The position numbers were made by a program, and so were the translations under genes. A model generated the notes under the pieces. The model had not been told where the DNA came from. It saw only the letters and a list, made by a program, of their open reading frames with translations, and ran no database searches. Positions 13,607 through 21,650 of a DNA stretch of 33,625 nt are shown here, in pieces. Positions within the stretch are counted from its first letter, which is position 1. The number at the start of each line of letters is the position of its first letter. Source of the DNA: Bryobacterales bacterium (GTDB taxonomy: Bacteria; Acidobacteriota; Terriglobia; Bryobacterales; Bryobacteraceae); the NCBI GenBank assembly GCA_003167255.1, contig PMTR01000197.1, positions 1 through 33,625 of the forward strand, read 5' to 3'.

Positions 13607-15997
13607 ATGAGCATCCAGATTCATTTGCGCAGGCTGCTGCGATCGCGGGGCTTCCTGGCCACGGCAATCCTGGTCCTAGGCTTAGGCTTGGGCGTCAATC
13701 TGATTCTCTTCAATACGGCGTACGCGCTACTGTGGCGGCCGCTGAGCTTCCCGCAACCTGACCGTCTGGTCACGCTCAACGGACGGAGCGCCTCTGGCCA
13801 TCTGAGCGGAGCCCTCTCGGGACATGAGGCCTGGACTTTGCGGGGCCAACCGGCTGTTGTCGGGGAAATTGGATTGACGGGGCAGCGGCGCCTGGTTTCG
13901 CTTTTGCTGGGAGACGAAGCGATCGATATGACGGCGGCAGCCGTGGACTCCGGCTATTTTCGAGCGCTGGGGCTGCGGCCCGTGGCGGGGCGGTTTTTGG
14001 GTGCGGAAGAGGATCTCGGCGACGAACCCGAACAGCCGGCGGTTCTCACGGAATCCGCCTGGAGGATGCACTTTGGGTCGGACCCTTCCCTTGTGGGCCG
14101 CGTGTTTGTTGTGCAGAACGGCGGCAGGCGCCGGCAGACGCGGGTGATTGGGATTGCACCTGGGGCGGCCACGCTGCCGTTCGCACCGGACGCCGAAATC
14201 CTGGTGCCGATCGCGTCGGCCAGTCCCGGAGTGCGAATGAATTCTGGCGATGCGTTATACCGCTCGGTGGTGCGGTTGCAACCGGGCGTGTCCCTCCCGC
14301 AGGCTTCCGCTCAAGTGGATGCGGCGCTTCAGGCCGCGGCGCCCCAATCGGGGGCCGGCGTTTGGGGCCGCCACTGGATGGAGCCATTGCGCACGGCGGT
14401 GGCCCCGGTGAACGCTACGACGATGCTATTGCTTTACCTCTCGGCGTGCCTGCTTCTGGTGCTGACGTGCGCCAATCTGGCAAGCCTTTTCGTGGCACGC
14501 TCGCTGGCGAGAACCCATGAAACCAGCGTGCACCTGGCGCTGGGAGCGACGCGTTGGCGCGTGGTGGGCGCCAACTTTCAGGAAGCCTTGCTGGTGTGTG
14601 CGGCTGGGACCGGCCTGGCCTTCCTAGTGGAAAGCTGGGCCCGGCCGCTGGTTCCGAGGTTCATTCCCGTTGTGAAGAATGTCGGACCGGAATTGCTGGC
14701 CACGGGCCCGGTGCTGGTGGCATTTGGAATTCTGACCTGTCTGGCAGTTTCGTTGGTGGTGTCGGCAGCATCGGGCTTGCGGTTCCAGATCGAGGGTCTT
14801 GCGGGATCTCTGGCGCAAGGCGGCCGAAGCGGCGGGTTATCCGGCGGCGGAAGATTCCGCGCGATATTGGCTGCGGCCCAGTTGGCGATTGTGATGACAT
14901 TGCTTACCGTGTCGGGGATGGTGGGGCGGAGTTTTCTCTCCGCCATGCGGTCGAAGCCGGGTCTGGATGCGCAAGGGGTAGTGACCTTTGCAGTATCGCT
15001 TCCCGGCTCGCAGCGGGCCAACCTGCCCGTGATTTCGGATCTCGTGGGTCAGATTGCAGCGGTTGCCGGCACGAATAGCGTCACATTTGCGGCCGAATCG
15101 CCGGTCGGCTCGCCTGCATTTTCGACGGTCACGGCTCCGCGCGGCGGTGACCTGCGGTCGACCGATCCGATGATTGCATACCGCCTGATTGGTGCTTCGT
15201 ATTTCGAAACATTGGGCGCGCACCTCGCGGCGGGGCGGACATTCTCGGAAGAAGAAATGCAGCAATGCCGGCAGGTGGTGATCCTGAACGAAGCCGCGGG
15301 GCGGCTGCTGTTTCCTGGCGAAGCGGCAATCGGCCGGACCGTACATTCGGGCTTTGCCGACCGCAGAAGCGTTGTGGTGGGCGTGGTGAAGGATATCCGC
15401 ACGGAAGGACTGGACCAGGCGGCGCCCCCGATGGTCTACATGCCATATTTCCCAGGGTGGGGCTTGCGATTCATGGTCCGGACCAGCAGCGCACCCGACA
15501 GGTTGCTTCCATTGCTGAGGGCCCGAGTGCGCGCCGATTACCCGGGAGTCTTGCTGCAACGGTTCCGGTCTTTGCCCGACATTCTGGACGAGACGGTTCA
15601 GGAGCGCATGGTTTCAGGCGTGCTGGTCGGCGGCTTTGCCCTGTTGGGTCTGATCGTCAGTTCGGTGGGATTGTACGGAACACTGGCTGCGCAGGTGCAA
15701 CAACGCCGGCGGGAAATCGGCGTCCGCATTGCGTTGGGGGCGACGGTTCGCCAGGTGGCGACTGCCATTCTGGGCGAAGGGCTGCGGATCGTGGTGTTAG
15801 GCGCATCAGCCGGTGTGGCGGCGTCAATAGTCGCCGGACGGCTGATTCATGGGGCATTGTACGGCGTGAGTCCGCTGGATTTGACTTCTTTTAGCGTGGC
15901 GCTGGCGCTTTTGTCGGGCGCGGCATTGGCCGCATGCGTGATCCCCGCTGTCCAGGCTGCACATACGGATCCGATCCAGGCGCTGAAGGTTCAGTAG
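13607..15997 (+). CDS. ADOP-type ABC transporter permease (duplicated FtsX, MacB-like)
   Basis: A 796-residue membrane protein of the acidobacterial duplicated orphan permease kind. An N-terminal helix (about 15-37) is followed by a MacB-like periplasmic core. The first FtsX unit has LLYLSACLLLVLTCANLASL with the coupling signature ETSVHLALGATRWR. A second periplasmic core follows, then a second FtsX unit with RREIGVRIALGATVRQ and the ending AAHTDPIQALKVQ. Such proteins are thought to do mechanical work across the envelope with a separate MacB-like ATPase; none is adjacent here. ATG at 13607 is chosen because AGGGGG lies about ten bases upstream. The transported or moved substrate is unknown. 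It converges with the phosphoketolase gene, 26 bp apart. Confidence 0.9.
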   Translation: MSIQIHLRRLLRSRGFLATAILVLGLGLGVNLILFNTAYALLWRPLSFPQPDRLVTLNGRSASGHLSGALSGHEAWTLRGQPAVVGEIGLTGQRRLVSLLLGDEAIDMTAAAVDSGYFRALGLRPVAGRFLGAEEDLGDEPEQPAVLTESAWRMHFGSDPSLVGRVFVVQNGGRRRQTRVIGIAPGAATLPFAPDAEILVPIASASPGVRMNSGDALYRSVVRLQPGVSLPQASAQVDAALQAAAPQSGAGVWGRHWMEPLRTAVAPVNATTMLLLYLSACLLLVLTCANLASLFVARSLARTHETSVHLALGATRWRVVGANFQEALLVCAAGTGLAFLVESWARPLVPRFIPVVKNVGPELLATGPVLVAFGILTCLAVSLVVSAASGLRFQIEGLAGSLAQGGRSGGLSGGGRFRAILAAAQLAIVMTLLTVSGMVGRSFLSAMRSKPGLDAQGVVTFAVSLPGSQRANLPVISDLVGQIAAVAGTNSVTFAAESPVGSPAFSTVTAPRGGDLRSTDPMIAYRLIGASYFETLGAHLAAGRTFSEEEMQQCRQVVILNEAAGRLLFPGEAAIGRTVHSGFADRRSVVVGVVKDIRTEGLDQAAPPMVYMPYFPGWGLRFMVRTSSAPDRLLPLLRARVRADYPGVLLQRFRSLPDILDETVQERMVSGVLVGGFALLGLIVSSVGLYGTLAAQVQQRRREIGVRIALGATVRQVATAILGEGLRIVVLGASAGVAASIVAGRLIHGALYGVSPLDLTSFSVALALLSGAALAACVIPAVQAAHTDPIQALKVQ

Positions 15998-16023
15998 GAG
16001 CCGATGCGTTCCGCGCGCCCGCG

Positions 16024-18432
16024 TTACGCCGGCTTGCCTGCGTTGGCCGGGTCCCACTTCCAATTCCGAATCTCCGGCAGATCCTCGCCATGTTTGTCGA
16101 TGTATTGCCTGTGTTCGATCAGCTTGTCCTTGAGTTGCTGCTTCAGGTAGATGCCCTGGTCGCCGGTCTGCGGCAGGCGGTCGATGGTGTCCATCACAAG
16201 GTGGAAGCGGTCCAGATCGTTCAGCACCGTCATGTCGAAAGGCGTAGTGATAGTGCCCTCTTCCTTGTAGCCGCGGACGTGGATGTTATCGTGGTTGGTG
16301 CGGCGGTAGGTCAGCCTGTGGATCAACCAAGGGTAGGCATGGAAGGCGAAGATGACCGGCTTGTCCTTGGTGAAGAGCTCGTCGAAATCCATGTCGCTCA
16401 ACCCATGCGGGTGCTCGGTTTGCGGCTGCAGCCTCATGAGGTCGACAACGTTGACCACGCGGATTCTCAGGCCGGGCAGATGCTCGCGCAGGATGGAGAC
16501 GGCGGCCAGCGTCTCCAGCGTGGGCACATCGCCACAGCAGGCCATGACCACATCGGGGGCAATGCCCTGGTCGTTGCTGGCCCACTGCCAGATGCCGATA
16601 CCCTCGGTGCAGTGCTTGACGGCGGCGTCCATCGTCAGCCACTGCGGCGCCGGGTGTTTGCCCGCGATCACGACGTTGACGTAATGGCGGCTGCGCAGGC
16701 AGTGGTCCATCACCGACAGCAGGCAGTTTGCGTCCGGCGGAAGGTAAACACGCACGACCTCGGCCTTCTTGTTTACAACGTGGTCGATGAAACCGGGATC
16801 CTGGTGTGTGAATCCGTTGTGATCCTGGCGCCAGACATGCGAAGCCAGCAGGTAGTTTAACGAGGCGATCTTCCGCCGCCACGGCAGTTGCGACGTGACC
16901 TTCAGCCACTTGGCGTGCTGGTTGAACATCGAATCGACAATGTGGATGAACGCTTCATAGCAATTGAAGAGTCCATGCCGGCCGGTGAGCAGGTAGCCCT
17001 CGAGCCAGCCCTCGCATTGGTGCTCGCTGAGCATTTCCATCACGCGCCCGGTGGGCGCGAGGAATTCGTCGTTCGGCACGGTGGCGGCGTCCCATTGGCG
17101 CTGGGTCGCTTCAAAGAGGGCCTCCAGGCCGTTGGAGAGCGTCTCGTCAGGGCCAAAGACCCGGAAATTCCGCTGCTCATTGTTCAGCTTCGTCACGTCG
17201 CGCAGGAAACGCCCGAGCACATGCGTGTCGCCGATACCGCCCACCCCCGGCGTGGGCACGTCCTCGCCGTAGTCGCGGAAATCCGGCATCCGCAGGTCGC
17301 GGAGCAGAATGCCGCCGTTGGCGTGGGGATTCGCGCCCATGCGCCGTTCGCCCTTGGGGGCAAGTTCGGCCAGCTCCGGTTTCAGGCGGCCCTGATCGTC
17401 GAAGAGTTCCTCCGGGTGGTAACTCCTCAGCCAGTCTTCCAACAGCTTGAAGTGTTCGGGATGAGTGGCCGGGTCGGAGAGCGGCACCTGGTGCGAACGG
17501 AAGGTGCCTTCAACCTGCAGGCCATCGACCATCTTCGGCCCTGTCCAGCCCTTGGGTGAATTGAGGACGATCATTGGCCAGCGCGGACGCGCGCCGTTGC
17601 CCCGGATACGGGCGTCCTGTTGGATCTGTTGGATCTGCTTCACCGCCGTGTCGAGCGCCGCGGCCATGGCCTGGTGCATCGGAAGGGGCTCGTCACCCTC
17701 GACGAAGTAGGGCGTCCACCCGTAGCCGCGGAGCAACTGCTCCAATTCCTCGCGGGTGATGCGGGCGAGAAGCGTCGGGTTGGAAATCTTGTAGCCGTTG
17801 AGATGCAGGATCGGCAGTACCGCGCCGTCGGTGGCCGGATTGAGAAACTTGTTGGAATGCCACGCCGTGGCCAGCGGCCCGGTTTCCGCCTCGCCATCGC
17901 CCACGACGCAGGCGACCACGAGATTGGGATTGTCGAACACCGCCCCGAACGAATGGCTGAGCGAATAGCCCAACTCGCCGCCTTCGTGGATCGAGCCTGG
18001 GCACTCCGGCGATGCATGGCTGGGAATTCCTCCGGGAAACGAGAATTGAATAAAGAGCTTCCGGAGCCCGGCTTCATCCTGGCTGATGTTGGGATAGATC
18101 TCGCTGTAAGTGCCCTCCAGGTATGTGTTACCCACGACGGCCGGGCCGCCGTGCCCGGGGCCTGAGACGTAAATCATGTCGAGATTATATTTTTCGATGA
18201 CCCGGTTCAAGTGCACGTAAATGAAGTTCTGCCCGGGCGTCGTGCCCCAGTGTCCCAGCAGCATGTGCTTCACATCCGCGAGCGTCAGCGGCCGCCTCAA
18301 CAGTGGATTGTCGTAGAGATAGATTTGGCCGACAGACAGGTAATTGGCGGCTCGCCAATACGCGTTCATCTTGTGCAGGAGTTCGGGCGACAGGGGTTGG
18401 TCCATGACAGGGCCCCCCGGGGTTGATGGCAT
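16024..18432 (-). CDS. xfp: Phosphoketolase (xylulose-5-phosphate/fructose-6-phosphate)
   Basis: Thiamine-diphosphate enzyme that splits xylulose 5-phosphate (and often fructose 6-phosphate) with phosphate to acetyl phosphate plus glyceraldehyde 3-phosphate (or erythrose 4-phosphate). It has 802 residues, normal for the family. GPGHGGP (91-97), [12 protein letters not shown] (145-156) and the diphosphate-binding GDGEAETGP (178-186) are clear. The start at 18432 is one base after the zwf stop, with the GAGGAG ribosome-binding site inside the last codons of zwf, so translation is coupled. It is last in the minus-strand order gnd-zwf-xfp and converges with the permease gene. Placed after the oxidative pentose phosphate enzymes, it would pull pentose phosphate to acetyl phosphate. 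Whether it also accepts fructose 6-phosphate cannot be told. Confidence 0.95.
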   Translation of the reverse strand: MPSTPGGPVMDQPLSPELLHKMNAYWRAANYLSVGQIYLYDNPLLRRPLTLADVKHMLLGHWGTTPGQNFIYVHLNRVIEKYNLDMIYVSGPGHGGPAVVGNTYLEGTYSEIYPNISQDEAGLRKLFIQFSFPGGIPSHASPECPGSIHEGGELGYSLSHSFGAVFDNPNLVVACVVGDGEAETGPLATAWHSNKFLNPATDGAVLPILHLNGYKISNPTLLARITREELEQLLRGYGWTPYFVEGDEPLPMHQAMAAALDTAVKQIQQIQQDARIRGNGARPRWPMIVLNSPKGWTGPKMVDGLQVEGTFRSHQVPLSDPATHPEHFKLLEDWLRSYHPEELFDDQGRLKPELAELAPKGERRMGANPHANGGILLRDLRMPDFRDYGEDVPTPGVGGIGDTHVLGRFLRDVTKLNNEQRNFRVFGPDETLSNGLEALFEATQRQWDAATVPNDEFLAPTGRVMEMLSEHQCEGWLEGYLLTGRHGLFNCYEAFIHIVDSMFNQHAKWLKVTSQLPWRRKIASLNYLLASHVWRQDHNGFTHQDPGFIDHVVNKKAEVVRVYLPPDANCLLSVMDHCLRSRHYVNVVIAGKHPAPQWLTMDAAVKHCTEGIGIWQWASNDQGIAPDVVMACCGDVPTLETLAAVSILREHLPGLRIRVVNVVDLMRLQPQTEHPHGLSDMDFDELFTKDKPVIFAFHAYPWLIHRLTYRRTNHDNIHVRGYKEEGTITTPFDMTVLNDLDRFHLVMDTIDRLPQTGDQGIYLKQQLKDKLIEHRQYIDKHGEDLPEIRNWKWDPANAGKPA

Positions 18433-18433
18433 T

Positions 18434-19978
18434 CTATTTGGTCTCCTCTTTCTCACACCGGCGTTGAGGTCCCGCCAATTCCACGGGGGCCGGCCAACTG
18501 TGCCCCTGTTGAACCAGCAGACCTTGCGTCGCGTCGGGCCCCCAAGTGCCGCCGGCATAATTTGGAAAATCGTTGGGAGGGCTGGCTTTCCACGCATCCA
18601 GCACCGGCATCAATAGCCTCCATGCCGCCTCCACCTGGTCGTCGCGCATGAACAACGTGGCATCGTTGTTGATCACGTCCCAGAGCAACGTCACATAGGC
18701 CTCCGGCGATGGCGTGGCGAAGCTTTCGCGATAGTTGAAGCGCATGTCCACTGGCTGCAACACCATCTCCGGCCCCGGATGTTTTGCCTGAAAGCGCAGC
18801 ACGATGCCTTCGTCGGGCTGGATCGACATGATCAGACGCGCCGGTTGCCAGTCGATGGTCGCCTCGTTTGGAAATGCCTGATGGGGAACCGCGCGGAACT
18901 GGATGGCGATCTCCGATACCTGACGGGGGAGGCGTTTACCGGTGCGAAGATAGAATGGCACGTCCTGCCAGCGCCAGTTGTCCACGAACAGCCGCAATGC
19001 CGCAAACGTCTCCGTCTGTGAATCGGGTGGCACGCCGTCTTCTTCGCGATAAGCGCGCACTTTTTTGCCGCCAATCCAACCCTTGCCGTACTGCCCGCGA
19101 ACCGTGGAATGATGCACCGCGTCAATCGGAATGGGACGAACCGCGTGCAGCACATCCACTTTCTTGTTGCGAATCTCGTCGGCCTCGAAGGAGACCATCG
19201 GTTCCATGGCCACCAGGCAGAGCAGTTGCAACAGGTGATTCTGCACCATGTCGCGCAAGGCGCCGGCCCCATCGTAATAGCCGCCGCGATGTTCCACGCC
19301 CACCTCTTCGGCCACCGTGATGGTCACGTAGTCCACATAACGCCGGTTCCAGATGGGCTCGAACAGCGGATTGGCAAAACGGAACGCCAGGATGTTCTGC
19401 ACGGTCTCTTTGCCCAGGTAATGGTCGATGCGGAAGATTTGGGATTCTTGAAAAACGCCGGCGAGCGTGCGGTCGAGCGCCCGTGCCGACTCCAGGTCGT
19501 ACCCGATGGGCTTCTCGATGACGATGCGCGCCCGTTCCCGGTCGGCCGCCAGGCCGGCATAGTTGAGGAAGGTAGGGATTTCGCCAAACAAGGAGGGCGG
19601 CGTGGCCATGTAGAAAATGCGTTGGGCTTTCGAGCCCCACTCCTTTTCCAGATTGGCGCACTGGTTACTAAGTTCCTTATAAGTCGCGTGGCTCTTGAAA
19701 TCGCCCTGCAAGTAGCGGATATGCCGGGAGAACTCGTTCCACTCCCTGGCTGCGGTTTTTCCGCTGCGGGCGAACTTCCTGACTCCCTCATGCAGACGCT
19801 TGCGCAGGGCTCGCTCGCTGAGCGCGACGCGGTCCACCGCGATGATCGAAAAATGAACCGGAATACTGTGACTCTGCGAAAGATCAAACAGGGCCGGCAT
19901 CAACTTCCGCCAAGTCAGGTCGCCCGCTCCGCCGAAGATGACGAATATGTTTGGTGCAAGTTGATCGTTGGTCTTCAT
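18434..19978 (-). CDS. zwf: Glucose-6-phosphate 1-dehydrogenase
   Basis: First enzyme of the oxidative pentose phosphate pathway, oxidising glucose 6-phosphate to 6-phosphogluconolactone with NAD(P)+; 514 residues, cytoplasmic. The coenzyme loop is [11 protein letters not shown] (16-26), differing from the common GASGDLAKRKL; the Arg that usually contacts NADP cannot be assigned, so coenzyme preference is open. EKPIG (155-159) and the substrate site RIDHYLGKE (183-191) are intact. ATG at 19978 follows the gnd stop by 5 bp; a TTG at 19987 overlapping gnd is less likely. The gene for 6-phosphogluconolactonase is not next to it. Its last codons carry the ribosome-binding site of the phosphoketolase gene. 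Confidence 0.95.
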   Translation of the reverse strand: MKTNDQLAPNIFVIFGGAGDLTWRKLMPALFDLSQSHSIPVHFSIIAVDRVALSERALRKRLHEGVRKFARSGKTAAREWNEFSRHIRYLQGDFKSHATYKELSNQCANLEKEWGSKAQRIFYMATPPSLFGEIPTFLNYAGLAADRERARIVIEKPIGYDLESARALDRTLAGVFQESQIFRIDHYLGKETVQNILAFRFANPLFEPIWNRRYVDYVTITVAEEVGVEHRGGYYDGAGALRDMVQNHLLQLLCLVAMEPMVSFEADEIRNKKVDVLHAVRPIPIDAVHHSTVRGQYGKGWIGGKKVRAYREEDGVPPDSQTETFAALRLFVDNWRWQDVPFYLRTGKRLPRQVSEIAIQFRAVPHQAFPNEATIDWQPARLIMSIQPDEGIVLRFQAKHPGPEMVLQPVDMRFNYRESFATPSPEAYVTLLWDVINNDATLFMRDDQVEAAWRLLMPVLDAWKASPPNDFPNYAGGTWGPDATQGLLVQQGHSWPAPVELAGPQRRCEKEETK

Positions 19979-19983
19979 GGCTC

Positions 19984-21399
19984 TCAACTCTTCGTCCAGT
20001 CCGTGTGAAATGTGCCTTTGACGTCGATGCGCTCGTAGCTGTGCGCGCCGAAGTAGTCGCGCTGGGCCTGGATCAGGTTGGCCGGCAGCCAGGCGCTACG
20101 GTAGCCGTCAAAGTAGCCCAGCGCCGTCATGAAACAGGGTGCGGGCAAACCCAGCTCGATTGCCACGCAGACCACGCGGCGCAGATCCCGCTGGTTGGCC
20201 ATTACCTTCTTCGATAGCTCCGGAGCGAGGAGCAGATTCGGCAGGCCGGGCTGGTTGCGATATGCCATCCGGATATCCTCCAGCAACGCCGCGCGGATGA
20301 TGCAGCCGCCCCGCCAGATTCGCGCCACTCGCTCGAGATCGAGGTGATACTCATACTTATCCGAGGCTGCCGCCAGGACCGCCATGCCCTGTGTGTAGGC
20401 CATGATCATCGCGGCATAGAGCGCGTGGCCCAGTTGATCGATGAAGATCCTGCGGTCGCAGGCTATCGGCGGGATGGGCTGTTTGAAGATCTCGCCGGCC
20501 GTCTCGCGCTGCTTCTCGAGCACGGACATGTCCCGCATCGCGACCGCCAGGTCGATGGTGGGAGCGGGCACTTGCAGTTCCATGGCGCTTTGCGAGGTCC
20601 ACATGCCGGTGCCATTTTGTTTGCCCACATCCAGGATCTCATCGATCAATCGCCGGCCGGTTTTTTCGTCGACCTGGCTGAAGATGCGAGTGGTGATCTC
20701 GACCAGGTAGCCGTTCAGTTCGCCTTGATTCCACGTGTCGTACACGTCGCGCAGTTGGTCGTCGCTCAAGCCAAGGCCGCGTTTCATCAGGTCGTATGTC
20801 TCGGCCAGGAGCTGCATCAGCGCGTACTCGATGCCATTATGTACCGTCTTGACAAAATGGCCGGCTGATCCGGGGCCGAGGTAAGCTACGCACGGGTCGC
20901 CGTCGACCTTGGCAGCTACCGCCTCGAGCAGCGGGCGGACCCGCTCGTAGGCCTCTTCAGGTCCCCCGGGCATGATGCTCGGGCCGTGGCGCGCGCCCTC
21001 CTCGCCGCCAGACACGCCCACGCCGAGGAATTGAATGCCCTTCGCGGCCAGGTTACGGGCACGCGCATTTGTATCTTTGAAGTAGGAGTTGCCGGCGTCG
21101 ATGATGAGATCGCCCTTTTCGAGGAGCGGCATCAGGTCGCCGATCACCGAATCCACGGGCGGGCCGGCGGGCACCAGCATCATGACCGCCCGCGGCGAAC
21201 GGAGCAGTCGGATGAAATCCGTGATGTTGGCCACGCCGTGTATCTTGCTTCCCGCGGATTCCTTCTGCAGCGCTTCCACCTTGCTGGGGTCGTTGTCATA
21301 GCCCGCCACCGGGAAACCGTGGTCAGCCATGTTCAGTAACAGATTGCGCCCCATCACGCCCAAGCCGATCATGCCGATTTCATGGCGTTGAGTTTCCAT
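19984..21399 (-). CDS. gnd: 6-phosphogluconate dehydrogenase, decarboxylating
   Basis: Converts 6-phosphogluconate to ribulose 5-phosphate and CO2 while reducing NADP+; 471 residues, the long form. GLGVMG (12-17) is the dinucleotide fold, DAGNSYFKDT (101-110) and GVSGGEEGARHGPS (128-141) form the substrate site, and the catalytic residues Lys184, Asn188 and Glu191 lie in HFVKTVHNGIEY. The ending RIDVKGTFHTDW is also typical. A good GGAGGACTGGT site precedes the ATG at 21399. It heads the gnd-zwf-xfp operon; the 250 bp upstream hold a hairpin repeat and then the phosphorylase gene. Confidence 0.96.
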   Translation of the reverse strand: METQRHEIGMIGLGVMGRNLLLNMADHGFPVAGYDNDPSKVEALQKESAGSKIHGVANITDFIRLLRSPRAVMMLVPAGPPVDSVIGDLMPLLEKGDLIIDAGNSYFKDTNARARNLAAKGIQFLGVGVSGGEEGARHGPSIMPGGPEEAYERVRPLLEAVAAKVDGDPCVAYLGPGSAGHFVKTVHNGIEYALMQLLAETYDLMKRGLGLSDDQLRDVYDTWNQGELNGYLVEITTRIFSQVDEKTGRRLIDEILDVGKQNGTGMWTSQSAMELQVPAPTIDLAVAMRDMSVLEKQRETAGEIFKQPIPPIACDRRIFIDQLGHALYAAMIMAYTQGMAVLAAASDKYEYHLDLERVARIWRGGCIIRAALLEDIRMAYRNQPGLPNLLLAPELSKKVMANQRDLRRVVCVAIELGLPAPCFMTALGYFDGYRSAWLPANLIQAQRDYFGAHSYERIDVKGTFHTDWTKS

Positions 21400-21489
21400 A
21401 CCAGTCCTCCATTCGAAGTCAGCGGTTCTCGAGCAAGGGCGTGCGCGCCTTTGTTATTGCTTTCATGTTCCACACACTCGGCGGCCTTT

Positions 21490-21599
21490 GTGGGGCAGGA
21501 TGGTATCCTGCGCGCCGGTTGGCAACCGGCGCTGGGCGGCCGTTTGCAAACGTCGGCAAGCGGGTTACCAACCCGCCGCGGGTTACCAACCTGCCCCAC
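21490..21599 (+). repeat. Hairpin repeat module, type A, with at least four tandem palindromes
   Basis: Bounded by GTGGGGCAG (21490-21498) and CTGCCCCAC (21591-21599). Inside, in order: AGGAT/ATCCT, a near-perfect 21-bp palindrome GCGCCGGTTG-G-CAACCGGCGC, the 12-bp palindrome CGTTTGCAAACG, and GCGGGTT-ACC-AACCCGC. It lies between glgP and gnd, upstream of the gnd start. Confidence 0.82.
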
Positions 21600-21650
21600 A
21601 AGCCAGCACCTGCCGTCACTGGTAGTTTGACTGGCATAGATTTGTTCCAA

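Noticed and set aside
15998-16023. A terminator between the convergent permease and phosphoketolase genes
   Set aside because: The 26-bp gap has no convincing stem followed by a T run on either strand.
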